A DNA stretch of 64,000 nucleotides from the NCBI GenBank assembly GCA_965197635.1, contig CBDANN010000005.1, positions 62,001-126,000 on the forward strand. Reading direction: 5' to 3'. Below, one piece after another: positions 24,224 to 34,033 of this stretch. Each line of letters opens with the position of its first letter. The first letter of the stretch is position 1. The notes beneath the pieces are model-generated. The model did no database searches, had not been told where the DNA came from, and was given only the letters and a program-made list of their open reading frames with translations. Position numbers and translations under genes: made by a program. This DNA comes from Bin87 sp965197635. GTDB lineage: Bacteria; Chloroflexota; Dehalococcoidia; Lucifugimonadales; UBA3495.

Positions 24224-25613
24224 ATGATGAGCGGACGCCAGAACAGCGCGAAACCGGCGGGGTTGTCCCAGCTGAACCGGAACGCGGCGGGCATCGACGT
24301 GGGCGCCACCAGCCACTATGTGGCGGTGCCCGCTGACCGGGCGGAACCGCCAGTGCAAGAGTTTGAGGCTTTCACGGCGGACCTGTATCGACTGGCCGAG
24401 TGGCTGGCGGAGTGCGGCGTGGCAACCGTGGTCATGGAGTCCACCGGCGTGTACTGGATACCCCTGTTCGGGGTGCTGGAAGAGCGTGGGTTTGCGGTGA
24501 TGCTAGTGGACCCCCGGCGCATCAAGAACGTGCCAGGGCGCAAGACCGACGTGGCGGACTGCCAGTGGCGGCAGCAGTTGCACACCTACGGCCTGCTCTC
24601 GGGAGCCTTCCGTCCCGACGGGGACATCCGACGCCGGCGCAGCTACCTGCGGCAGCGGGCCATGCTGGTGGAATACGCCTCCCACCACGTCCAGCACATG
24701 CAGAAAGCCTTGACCCAGATGAACGTGAAGTTGCAGCACGTGATCCGGGACATCACCGGCAAGACCGGCATGGACATCATGGAGGCCATCGTGGGTGGCG
24801 AGCCGAACCCGCGGAAATTGGCGCGGTCTGCGCGATCCCAGGATCAAGGCCGACGAGAAGACCATCGCCAGGTCGCTGCGGGGGCACTGGCGCGACGAGC
24901 ACATCTTCGAGCTGACCCAGGCGCTGGAGTTGTACCGGTTCTATCACGACAAAATTGCCGAGTGCGACCGTGAGATCGAAGCCCAGTTGGAGCGGTTTGA
25001 TGACCGCAGCGACGGCGGGTCTCCCGCTCCCAACGGCAAGAAGCGGAACCAGAAGAACGCGCCGCGTTTCGACGTCCAGAGCCATCTGTACCGGATGACT
25101 GGGGTGGACCTGACCTGTATCGACGGCGTGGACGGCTTCACGGCGTTGAAGGTGATCAGCGAAGTCGGCGCCGACCTGACCAAATGGCCCAGCGCCAAGC
25201 ATTTCGCGTCCTGGCTGGGGCTGAGCCCCCACAACCGCATCACAGGTGGTCGGATCATCAGCTCAAAGACCAAAGCCAGCGCCAACCGTGCGGCGGCGGC
25301 ATTACGGCTGGCAGCCAACGCCCTTCACCGCTCGGACAGCGCCCAGGGCGCCTTCCTGCGCCGGAAGAAAGCTCAGCTGGGCGCGCCCAAGGCCATTACC
25401 GCCACCGCGCACAAGCTGGCCAGGCTCATCTATTCCATGCTGCGCTACGGCCAGGAGTACGTGGACGCTGGAGCCGAGTACTACGAAACTCAGTATCAGC
25501 GCCGGGCGTTACGTGCAGCCAAGCGTCGGGCGGCACAGTTGGGCTACCAACTGGTGCCCATGGTCGATGACCATGCTTCCGCACCGCCCCACGGAGTGGA
25601 GGTAGCGGCGTGA
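24224..25613 (+). pseudogene. IS110-family DEDD recombinase, one frameshift
   Basis: Starts at ATG 24224 or 24227 after GTGGAGGG. The N-terminal RuvC-like domain has AAGIDVGATSHYVAVPAD (first Asp), TVVMESTGVYWIPLFGVL (Glu) and KTDVADCQWRQQLHTYGLL (Asp-x-x-D). Near 24820 an extra C breaks the frame after NPRKLA; the next frame continues LRDPRIKADEKTIARSL and the Tnp_20 domain TGVDLTCIDGVDGFTALKVI, FASWLGLSPHNRITGGRIIS, with the catalytic-Ser region. Except for one base the protein is complete (about 460 residues), so the element decayed recently or the base is an error. Confidence 0.88.
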
Positions 25614-25659
25614 CACTCCCGGTTAGTCTATAGCAGCATTATGGCCGTGGCCGGCCCGT

Positions 25660-25921
25660 GCAGAGGCGACTAACTGGTCAGTCCGCGTCGGCCGTGTATA
25701 CTCTGGCGAGGCGTGTCGTACGGACCAAGACCGAGTAGACGTTGGTGCATATTGCCCGATCCATAGCATGGTCCGGGAGTTTTACGACTACAGCATTGGT
25801 GACGCCCCGTTGTGGGGCGATCCCGTTGGATAGATTGTGCGTTGCCGATGACTCCCTCCGGCGACACGCCTACGCTGTAAGGAGGGCCAGTCGCCGCGTG
25901 AAAACTCCAGTTAGTGGATAG
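25660..25921 (+). mobile_element. Transposase-less IS110 derivative (solo ends plus leader)
   Basis: After the full element, a second left end (GCAGAGGCGACTAACTGG) and leader follow, but instead of a transposase the sequence jumps at about 25890 to a right end (GCGTGAAAACTCCAGTTAGT...) that mirrors the full element's GCGTGACACTCCCGGTTAGT. The result is a ~260-bp non-autonomous derivative carrying a complete leader between two IS110 ends. Confidence 0.6.
25708..25890 (+). ncRNA. Candidate IS110 bridge RNA (copy B)
   Basis: Homologue of the 24041-24220 leader, preceded by a better -10 (TGTATACT, TATACT at 25697-25702). Scaffold blocks are the same; the 14-base variable block reads TGCGTTGCCGATGA instead of GCTACATTCCGCGG. 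If transcribed, it could act in trans with an IS110 recombinase. Inference from conservation pattern only. Confidence 0.5.
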
Positions 25922-25946
25922 TCCAGCCAAGAACAGAGAGGCAATT

Positions 25947-26258
25947 ATGCCATCAAGCCAATCAGGGAAGATCCAACGCTACTTCGAAATCGACATTGAA
26001 GCAGCCCTAGAGGAACTCCAGAGAGCCGCCGAAGAAGAGCCGTTCGCTCCACCGGCGGTCCTAGCCAATGTTGCCAAGCTGTCGGGATGGAACGACCCTC
26101 CAGACGTCGTCATCGTGACACCCGTGTCAAACAAGTGGGAATGGCAAGACGGCGGCTTCTTCTTGGGCAACGCCGACGGCACGGGTGCAATAATCTTTGA
26201 GCCGGGAACCTACGATATTCCACTCACCGGCATAGTGGTAACTGTTCAGACTTGGTGA
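25947..26258 (+). CDS. Hypothetical protein truncated by IS66 insertion
   Basis: 103 residues from ATG 25947 (AGAGAGG upstream). Contains SGKIQRYFEIDIEAALEELQ, an acidic helix, then a beta-rich part (PPDVVIVTPVSNKWEWQDGG, GAIIFEPGTYDIPLTGIVV). The last residues VTVQTW and the stop are read from the left inverted repeat of the IS66 element (26238-26250), so the original C-terminus is lost. No family recognised; could be a cupin-like or toxin-immunity-type small protein, but that is a guess. Confidence 0.55.
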   Translation: MPSSQSGKIQRYFEIDIEAALEELQRAAEEEPFAPPAVLANVAKLSGWNDPPDVVIVTPVSNKWEWQDGGFFLGNADGTGAIIFEPGTYDIPLTGIVVTVQTW

Positions 26259-27689
26259 GGTGAATTGGCCGAATTGGGTTAGGAGATGGCTGGCGTTGGG
26301 GGTGGTGGTTATGTCATATAGCTGGGATGGACGGTGCAATTGATCTCCGGACTGCCGACCGGGATGTGCTCATCGGCATCATCATCATCATCCGACAGCA
26401 GGCCATCATTGAACGCCTGGAGAAGCGGGTCGCCCAGTCGGAAGGCAAGGGCAAATCCGGCGGTTCGGGACGGATGCCCGGCCTGAAGCCCAAAGGCGAC
26501 GGGAAGACGGATCAACCCAAGAAGCCGCGCCAGCCCCGTCGCTCGGGCTTTGCCCGAACCAGAATGACGCCCGACCAGCGGATGGAGCACGCGCTGGAGC
26601 GGTGTCCCGATTGTGGGATCCAGTTGTCCGGGGGCTGGACCCAGCGCACTCGGGAGGTCATCGAGTTGCCCCAGGTTCCGGTGCAGGTAACCGAGCACGC
26701 CTATATCGCCCGCGCCTGCCCCCAGTGCCAACGGCGGTGGGTTCCCTCGGCGGAGTTGGACGAGGTAGTGATGGGCCAGCAGCGCCTGGGGATCAACCTG
26801 GTCAGCCTGATTGCCGCGCTGCGGGAAGAGGCCCGGCTGCCCTTCCGTACCATCCAGTGGTACCTGGCCGCGGTGCATGGTCTGCGTCTCAGCGTGGGCG
26901 CCATCGTGGCCGCCACACCAAGGGTGGCCGACCGAGCCCAGGGGATGATGACCGACATCGTGGAACGGATCCGAGGCAGTCCGGTGGTCCACGCCGACGA
27001 GACCGGCTGGCGGGAGGACGGACACAACGGTTACGTGTGGACCTTCAGCACCCCCACCCTTACGCTACTTCCTGCACGCTACTCCTGCGGAGGGGACGCG
27101 GCAAAACCGTGGTGGATGAGGTCCTGGGCGATGAGTTTGCCGGGGTGCTGGTCAGCGACTTCTATGCCGCCTACCACCACTATGACGGCCCCAAGCAGCG
27201 CTGCTGGGCACATCTGTTGCGGGACATCCACGACCGGCGCGTCCTCTACCCCGACGATCTCCCCTTGGTCCAGTGGGCGGACGCCGTCCACCAACTCTAC
27301 CAACAGGCCAAAGCCTTCACCCATCCGGCAGAGCAGCAGCGACGCGCTGCCCAACTGGCCCTGGAACGACGGCTGCTGGCGCTGTGCCGTCCCTACCGGG
27401 ATGACCCGGCGTCGGCGCAGGCCAGACTGTGCCGACGCATCAGTAACCACATCAAGGAACTCTTCGTCTTCGTGGCTCATCCGGAGGTGCCGCCGGACAA
27501 CAACGCCGCCGAGCGCAGCCTGCGACCAGTGGTGATCAGCCGCAAGATCAGCGGCGGCACCCGCTCGGAGCGAGGCACCGAGACCAAGATGGCGCTGGCC
27601 TCAATCTTCGGCACCTGGCGCACACAAGACCTCAACCCACTCGCCGCCTGCCAGCAACTCCTCGCTTCCCCTCAACTCTGAACAGTTAC
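26238..27689 (+). mobile_element. IS66-family insertion sequence, single-gene form
   Basis: Ends are GTAACTGTTCAGA (26238-26250) and TCTGAACAGTTAC (27677-27689), a perfect 13-bp inverted pair starting GTAA as is usual in IS66. It has only a TnpC-type gene and no TnpA/TnpB accessory genes. No convincing 8-bp target duplication. A lone related end is at 46437-46453. Confidence 0.8.
26327..27681 (+). pseudogene. IS66 TnpC transposase, frameshifted
   Basis: N-terminal helix IIERLEKRVAQSEGKGKSGG, zinc finger CPDC...CPQC, first DDE block SPVVHADETGWREDGHNGYV. Around 27055-27085 the frame changes (one or two indels) and the protein continues GKTVVDEVLGDEFAGVLVSD (second Asp), FYAAYHHYDGPKQRCWAHLL, and the Glu block PEVPPDNNAAERSLRPVVIS, ending in NPLAACQQLL. 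Catalytic positions remain, but the product is split. Confidence 0.85.
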
Positions 27690-27803
27690 CAGTATCTTTC
27701 CTGCGCCATGGCTGCTGCACCTCCCGGCAACCGGATTTCGCAGCCATCGTAGGGATTGCCACCACCGAACCCAAAGTACTTCCAATGCTAATTTGATCCA
27801 ATA

Positions 27804-28955
27804 CTAAATTAAAGCCAAGGTGGGATGTGCATTTGCCGGAAGGCTGGAATTGGGCTGGGAATCTTGTAGGAGCGCCTCGGCCCTCGATTGCAGCACTGTT
27901 CGGCAACGCCGTCTCACCTCGTCCTTCCGGCTGGCCAGACCAGCCAGGAAGTTCCCGACGCGTTCCTGCACCGCCGCCCTGGTCCCCAGGCACAAATTGC
28001 CGGTGGCCTCTTCTCTCGCCCAACCCCAGATGGCCTCATCGGCGTTGAAGTCCGGGCTGTAGCCCGCAGGTTCACCAGCCTCAGGTTCAGGTCAGGCGTC
28101 TGCAGGTATTCCCGCAACGCCTCCCCACGATGGGCCGGGGCATTGTCCCAGATCACGTTCAGACGCCCGCCGTGCCTCCCCCGCAACCGTTCCAGGAAGG
28201 CAACCGAGGTCCCGGCGTTGCTGTTGCCCTCCACTTCCATCCACTCCACCTCTCCGGTCTCCAAGCACACCGCCGAGTAGTAGCTGGCCTTCTCCCCGTA
28301 TTTCGGACTGCTGGAGTCCACCAATGCCGGCTCTCCTCTCAGCACCCACTCGCCCCGCAACTTGGCGTCGGCCCGGAAGTGGGCCTCGTCAACAAAGAAT
28401 ACCTTTCCGCCAGTGCGTCCCGACTGGTCCCAAAAGGCGGCATACTCCGCCACGAAGGCCTCACGCTTCGCCTCATTCGCTTGGACCAACCGCTTCTTGG
28501 GCCGCTTGAAGGCGAACCCCAAGCGGCGCAGGTAATTCAAGCAGCTGCTGCGGCACAGGCTGACACCGAACCGTTCCGAAACCAACTGCCGCACCACCTT
28601 CCAATACCAGTTGGCCATTTCCATGCCTGACCATGACGGCGGCAGTTGCACCGCCGCTTTCAACTCCTCTTGCTGCGCTTGGTCAAGGGCGGGGGGAACC
28701 GCCGGTCGGCTCGAATAGCAGGGCCGCAGGCCCTCCCTCGCTGAAGGCCGAGGCCCAGCGCCCGATGGTGTGGGGGTCGCGCTCCAGTGCCTCCGCCGTG
28801 GCCGCCGCCGTCCAGCCTTGGGCCAGGAGCAGCATAGCGTACCAACGCTCCCGCTCCCGGGGCGTGGGCGCCAGGATCATCCGCCGCCTGAGGTCCTTCT
28901 CCCTCAGCTGCCATCGTTCCAGCGACCGCCCTATCTCTCTCACCCCCATCAGCAA
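27804..28955 (-). pseudogene. IS630-family transposase, two frame changes
   Basis: Frame 1 (28955 down to about 28683) holds the helix-turn-helix part: LAQGWTAAATAEALERDPHT, IGRWASAFSEGG. A C6 run near 28688-28693 allows a shift into frame 2 (to about 28075), with FGVSLCRSSCLNYLRRLGFA, KVFFVDEAHFRADAKLRGEW (first Asp) and LNVIWDNAPAHRGEALREYL (second Asp). A one-base loss then puts SPDFNADEAIWGWAREEATG (Glu region) and the tail in a third frame, ending at 27804. The first shift could be programmed; the second makes it a pseudogene. Terminal repeats not resolved. Confidence 0.8.
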
Positions 28956-29237
28956 CGCCTCCCAACTTCCGAGGTCAGCTAACCAGTTACGGCCTCAATT
29001 TACCCCACTCCTCTGCGCATTTCACCCTGGCTTTGGTTTAGTTCCTCTGACTTGGCGTCGACGTTGTCGGGTTGGCGGGGGATCCGTTTCCACGTAGCGT
29101 AGTCGGCCTATGGCCTGCCGTCATTCGACCCGGCTTTGAGGGAAATACGAGATTCTCTGATACGACGATCTCTTTCTGGTGCCGTTCAGCCACATCCCGG
29201 GTAGCGGAATCGTCTCGCCATCTGAGGCTACGGACTA
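28956..29237. other. Intergenic region between IS630 remnant and surface-protein gene
   Basis: 280 bases with no supported gene; it presumably contains the right end of the IS630 element and the 3' flank of the reverse-strand surface-protein gene. No terminator hairpin with a T-run was recognised. Confidence 0.3.
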
Positions 29238-30967
29238 CTACTGTAAGCAGAACAGGCTGACCGGCTTCGTCCATGCGCCCCATCCGTGGCTTGAGTACCT
29301 GCCCCGTACCTGGATGGAAAGGGCGGACCCGCCGCGCACGCTTAGCTTGCCGTACATGGCGTAGTATTGCTCGTCTCCGTACTCGTAGTCGAACTTGCGG
29401 GTCACGTTGCCGGCGCCACCCTGGGTCGTTATGTGGGCTTCGTACTCGTCTGCGATGCTGTTTGGTGCGACGTTGGGGTGTTCCTGGGGGCCGGCCCAGA
29501 AGATCTTGAAACTCAGGGTGCCGTCGCAGACGTCGTTGAGCAAGTTCCGCAGGCCGTTGGGCTGTGGATCGTCGGACCCGTAGGCGTCCGTCCAGAATGC
29601 CGTCAGGGGGCCCAGGTTGAGGGCTGGAACCTCGTCCGTTCCGTCCGGCGGAGGCGGCGGCGGTTCCGGCGTCGGCTGTGGGGTGCCGGTCGCTGATGTG
29701 AAGGGGCTGGACCCCAGTCGGTTGACTGCCGCGACCTGCAGCGAGTAGTGGGTGTTGTTGGTCAGCCCGGTGATCTCGACGTTCTGCCCGCGTGCGCCCG
29801 GGGGTTTGTTCTGGATCGTGGTCGTGGTCCATGAGCCTGACGATTCCCGCCGGTGTCGGACTTGGTAGGACGTGATGGGTGCCCTTTCGTCCTCGGTGGG
29901 CGGCGTCGTCCAGCTGAAGTGGAGACCGCCGTCCAGGGGCACGACGGTGATGCTCACGGGCGGATCTGGCGCGCTGGGCGGCCCCTCGGGCTCCGCAGTC
30001 GTATCCCCTGTGGGGCCGTTCTCGTCCGATCTGAGGGCGCGGACCTCGAAGGTGTACGTCACGCGGTTGGTGAGGCCGGTGACCGTGTAGGAATTTGTCG
30101 TCCAGCCGCTGCCCGGCATCTTGGTCCAGTCGGGCGTCCAGGTGGTTCCGCCGTCCGGGCTCGCCCGGTACTGGTAGCCGGTGATGGAGTCGTCCGGGGA
30201 TGCGTCCCAGCTGAGGATGGACCTCCTGTCCTCTCCTGCCGAGGCGCTGAGGTTCGCCGGGGCAGTCATGGGTCCGCGGGGCGTGAACGACATGCTGCTG
30301 GCCGTGCTGAAGCTGGTTTCCTCGCGCACCGTTCTTATTTCGAACGTGTAGAGGATGTAGTTGGTGAGCCCTGACAGGGTGACGGATGTCGTGGTGTGGT
30401 CGCTGTCGGCGGCGCCGGTCCAGTCCGGGTTCCAACCGGTGTCGTTCGCGTTCATGTGGCGGTACTGGTAGCCGCTGATCGAGGCGTCGGAGGGGTTGGT
30501 CCAGGAGAGCGTGACGGCTCCGTCGCCGGCGAGGGAGGAGCTCAGGTTCTGGGGCGCAGTCAGCGGCGCTCTTGGTATGGCGCGGACCTCGGCATGGTTG
30601 CCGGTCACTTCCTCGCCGTCTCGGGAGTATACGGCACGCAGCTGGAAGGCGTACTCGGCGCCGTTGGTGAGATCGCCGCTGAACATGGTGAGCGTGGTTG
30701 TCGTCGGGCCGCTGTCGGGAACGTCGAACCAATCCGGGGCCATTGACGGTTCGGCGGTGGGGATGATGTTGAGTTGGTATTTGGCGATGGTGGCGTTTGA
30801 AGGGTCGTCCCACGTGAGTTTCACCAAGCGGTTGCCGGGTTGTGCTGCAAGGTTGTTGGGGGCTGGCCGGTCCATGTTGTACGAGTAGAGTTTGCCATTG
30901 ACCGAATCAACCACCCACATGACGGCGTGGTTTGACCAGATGCCCCAAGATGCGGTGAGGCCCGATC
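29238..30967 (-). pseudogene. Surface protein segment: last repeat, four Fn3 domains, C-terminal domain
   Basis: An open frame of 560 codons from an internal ATG at 30920 and further upstream to the MITE. It begins with the end of a propeller-like repeat (AVMWVVDSVNGKLYSYNMD), then Fn3 domains starting near PAPNNLAAQPG, LTAPQNLSSSLAG, MTAPANLSASAGE and PSAPDPPVSITVV, each with the TxY/GYQYR and LTNxxxYTFEVRA pattern. A Pro-rich linker (TPEPPPPPPDGTDE) leads to ~130 residues of unknown fold (FWTDAYGSDDPQPNGLRNLL, SFKIFWAGPQEHPN, GRYSSHGWGAWTKPVSLFC). This part has no frameshift and could still be translated from an internal start. Confidence 0.75.
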
Positions 30968-30971
30968 CTAG

Positions 30972-31107
30972 TATTACAACGACGGTTGACGAGTACGGAC
31001 CTTGACTTTGGCCTATGCTAAACAGGAACGGTACTCAAATGAGGGTGTCTTTGCGACCCGCTGATACGAAGCTTCAAGCGTGGTTCGCCAAATCCGTCGT
31101 TGTAATA
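30972..31107. mobile_element. 136-bp MITE with CTAG target duplication
   Basis: Terminal inverted repeats TATTACAACGACGG (30972-30985) and CCGTCGTTGTAATA (31094-31107), flanked by CTAG at 30968-30971 and 31108-31111. Removal of the element plus one CTAG rejoins the reading frame as NFNTLGSGLTASWGIWSN. No coding capacity. The ends start TA[T/C]TACA like the IS701 element at 32366, suggesting mobilisation by an IS701-type transposase. Confidence 0.85.
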
Positions 31108-31111
31108 CTAG

Positions 31112-32361
31112 TAGCGTGTTGAAGTTCTTGTCCGGGTCCGGCGCCTTGGTCTCCATGTCGTAGGCGTATATTTTGTTCTCGCTCCAGTCGGACACCCACA
31201 TGGTGACCCCGTCTGACCAGAGACCCCGGGGAAACTGGTTTACTGAATCGAAGTCCCTGTCCGAGTCTGGGTCCTTGGTCTCCATGGAATAGGCGTAGAG
31301 CTTGTTGTCGAAGGTGTCGGCTACCCACATGGTGACCTCGTCCGACCACAGGGCGTAGGGGGTTTGGTTGCCGGCGGTGTACAGGGTGTCGAAGTCCTTG
31401 TCGGAGTCTCGGTCCTTGGTCTCCATGGAATAGGCGTAGATCTTGGAGTCGGTGGCGTCCGAGACCCACATGGTGGCGCCGTCGGACCAGATGCCCCAGG
31501 GGGCGGTGTTGCCGGCGTCCTGCAGCCCGGTGAAATCCTTGCCGGGGTCGCGGGTCTTCGATTCCCGGTCGTAGGCGTACAGGCGGGCCGTTGAGCTGTC
31601 GCCTACCCAGAAGGTGGTCCTGTTTCCCCACAGAGCGGTGGGCCGGCTGTTACCGGCCACGGTCATGACGCCGTCCAAGTCGTCGACGGCTCTCCAGCCG
31701 AAGTCGGCGCCCACGCCCCGGTTGATGGAGAGGGTGTGTCCCTCGCCGTCGTCGTTGGGGGCGTTGACGATGATAGCGAGCGTGTTCTCGCCGGCGGCGA
31801 GGTTGACCTGAAAGCCGTCGGTCTCCGCGTCGGCGTCGGTGCCGTCAAACACCAACTCGGCGAACCGGTTGGTGGGCTTGGCCAGTACGGTGGCCTGGGT
31901 GACGCTGCTGGCGACGCCGTGCTGGTGGTCGATCTCGTCAGGGTGGAGCCCGGCGACGTCCTCGCCGTTGACCGTCAGGACACCTATGGACGTGTCGCTG
32001 GCGGCTGGCATCCGGTAGGCGTAGATTTTGTTGTCGTAGCTGTCGGAGGCCCAGATGGTGGATCCGTCTGACCACAATCCTTTAGCCTCTGTGCCACCTG
32101 ATTCATCGGTTTGGATGAACCTGGCGGTCTGCTCGGCTCCGTCGTGGATGGTGTAGGCGACGATGGTGCTATAGTTGACCCCTCTGGCCCACATTGTTGT
32201 TCCATCGGTCCAGAGGGCTTGTATGAAATCGTCAACGTCGACGTCTTTCTGGGGCTGGCGTTCTAGCGTAAACAGGTTGTACGCGGCGGCAATCCTATGG
32301 TCCTTGCTGGTTTGTATCCAAAGCGTCGTTCCGTCGGAGGTGAACACGCTGGAGTTGCTGT
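31112..32361 (-). pseudogene. Surface protein segment: propeller-like repeats and cadherin-like domain
   Basis: Open frame between the IS701 element and the MITE. It reads DSNSSVFTSDGTTLWIQTSK, two propeller-like repeats, a cadherin-like beta-sandwich (IGVLTVNGEDVAGLHPDEI ... GHTLSINRGVGADFGW), then five repeats such as GIWSDGATMWVSDATDSKIY and ALWSDEVTMWVADTFDNKLY. Each repeat is about 44-46 residues with an SDG turn, an MWV strand and a KIYAYSMET strand. The frame reads through into both mobile elements. Confidence 0.75.
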
Positions 32362-32365
32362 CTAG

Positions 32366-32828
32366 TACTACAGTCGCGCTTGTGATGAAGGTGTCTGAAG
32401 GCGTCTCCGGTAGTGACATTGCATGGCCCGGGCCTGGTGCCGCCGTCTCCATCCCGACCAGTGGATGGTCAGGGCAGGACTGCCCCGTGGCAGCCACAGC
32501 AGCCGGCACAGCAACCGTCTGACCTCGGGCACGGTCAGTGGGATGAGTTCTCCCACGAACCTATCCCCCTTTTACCGTCGCCACCGGCGGCATAGTATTA
32601 CAGTCGCGCTTGAGGAACAGGTGTCTGAAGGTGTCTCCGGTAGTGACATTGCATGGCCCGGGCCTGGTGCCGCCGTCTCCAGCCTGACCAATGGATGGTC
32701 AATCTGGGACTGCCCCGTGGCAGCCACAGCAGCCGGCACAGCAACCGTCTGACCTCGGGCACGGTCAGCGGGATGAGTTCTCCCGGGAACCTATCCCCCT
32801 TTTACCGTCGCCACCGGCGGCATAGGAC
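32366..32828. repeat. 231-bp tandem duplication of the IS701 left end
   Basis: Bases 32366-32596 and 32597-32828 are near-identical copies, each starting TAGTA[C/T]TACAGTCGCGCTTG and containing GTGACATTGCATGGCCCGGG. The IS therefore has two adjacent left ends, with small differences that show the copies have begun to diverge. Confidence 0.8.
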
Positions 32829-33983
32829 CGGATTACCGCCAGAAAGGCATGGGCCAGCATGGCCAGGGTGATGTGCCGGTGCCAGCCGACCCACAGGCGT
32901 ACCTCATACTCATCCAGCCCCACCTCCTGTTTGGCCTCCTTGAAGGCGTCTTCGATGATCCACCGGGTGCCAGCCACGCGCACCAGTTCCGCCAGCGATA
33001 CCTCTCCGTACCAAAACAGGCGTAGTAGGCCAGCTCCTCAGGATCGGCGATGCCCGAACCCTTGACCAAGCACGCACCAGCAGCCAATGCCCCTGATCCA
33101 GTGCTGACCAGGGTCGTATCGGCAACCAACCCCAATCGTAGAGGCGCGGCCCTTTGCTGCCCTCCCCAGCGCTCAGACGTTGCCACCGGTCATCAGGTAT
33201 CTGCTGGGCCAGTTCACGGGCTGCCACCTGTGCTGAGCCATCCTCCGTATCCGCCCACAGCGGCTCGTTGTTCTTCACCGCCAGCACGTAGGGCAGGGCC
33301 TGCTCCTCCAGCCACCGCCGTAGTTTCCGGTCATTGCCGTACACCGTATCCCCAGTTACCCAGGCAAAGGGCACCCCAGCCACCACCGCGCGGGCGATCA
33401 TCTCCTGAGCCAGTTGTGCCTTGGTGCGAAAGACCACCCCTTCCGGGACACCCGCTTTCCGCCGTCGCTCCACATCCTCCGCCCACTCCTGGGGCAGATA
33501 CAGCTCCCGATCCAGAAAGGCCGCGCCCCGTCGGCTGCCATAGGCCAGGAACACTCCGATCTGACAGTTCTCCACCTGCCCCGCCGTGCCGCTGTACTGA
33601 CGCTTCACCCCCACCGACTTCTGGCCTTGCTTCAGAAACCCCGTCTCATCCACCACCAGCACCCCGCCGGGGTCGCCCAGATGCTCCACCACGTACCCTT
33701 GCAGGTCGTCCCGCACCTGGTCCGCGTCCCAGTGGTACACCGCCAGCAACCGCTGCACCCCGTCGGGGATGGCGTCGCCAGCATATTCGGCCAACTGCCA
33801 CCCGTTCTTGCGCTCCACCGACCCCAGCAATCCTTGCAGGTACGCCAGCGCCCGCTGCCGAGACTCACTGCGGCTGAAACGCGACGCGATACGCCCGTGC
33901 AGCGCCTGGAGCCCAACCTCCCACTCCAGCGCTTCCTCTCGCTCCAGTAATGTCTGACCCATTTCCAACTCCTCCGCTCTCAA
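32765..33983 (-). pseudogene. IS701-family transposase, two frame changes
   Basis: The 5' two thirds are intact: MRAEELEMGQTLLEREEALE, RKNGWQLAEYAGDAIPDGVQ, VLVVDETGFLKQGQKSVGVK (first Asp), QIGVFLAYGSRRGAAFLDRE, FAWVTGDTVYGNDRKLRRWL (second Asp). Near 33100 and 33010 the frame changes twice, leading to VKGSGIADPEELAYYACFG and then VAGTRWIIEDAFKEAKQEVG (Glu region) and WHRHITLAMLAHAFLAVIRS. The fold is complete across frames; the gene is broken as it stands. A partial copy on the other strand is at 63520-63716. Confidence 0.85.
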
Positions 33984-34033
33984 CAGTAATCATGGGCCTA
34001 TCCTACCAAAAGTAAGCGCGACTGTAGTACTAG

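Larger units (their letters stand above)
23990..25632 (+). mobile_element. IS110-family insertion sequence
   Basis: About 1.64 kb: a noncoding left end with a bridge-RNA-like segment, a DEDD transposase gene, and a short right end. Subterminal inverted motifs are GACTAACTG (24001-24009) at the left and CGGTTAGTC (about 25619-25627) at the right. IS110 elements lack long terminal repeats, so exact ends are approximate. The same left-end plus right-end organisation recurs in shrunken form at 25660-25921. Confidence 0.75.
32366..34029 (-). mobile_element. IS701-family insertion sequence in the surface-protein gene
   Basis: Terminal inverted repeats TACTACAGTCGCGCTT (32366-32381) and AAGCGCGACTGTAGTA (34014-34029), flanked by CTAG (32362-32365 and 34030-34033), the YTAR target of IS701. 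Excision restores DIDIPGLDSNSSVFTSDGTT in the host gene. The left end is internally duplicated (231 bp), giving a total of 1,664 bp. Confidence 0.88.

Noticed and set aside
29038..30813. 591-codon frame overlapping the Fn3 region
   Set aside because: Low-complexity Arg/His/Pro composition; the overlapping frame has four clear Fn3 domains.
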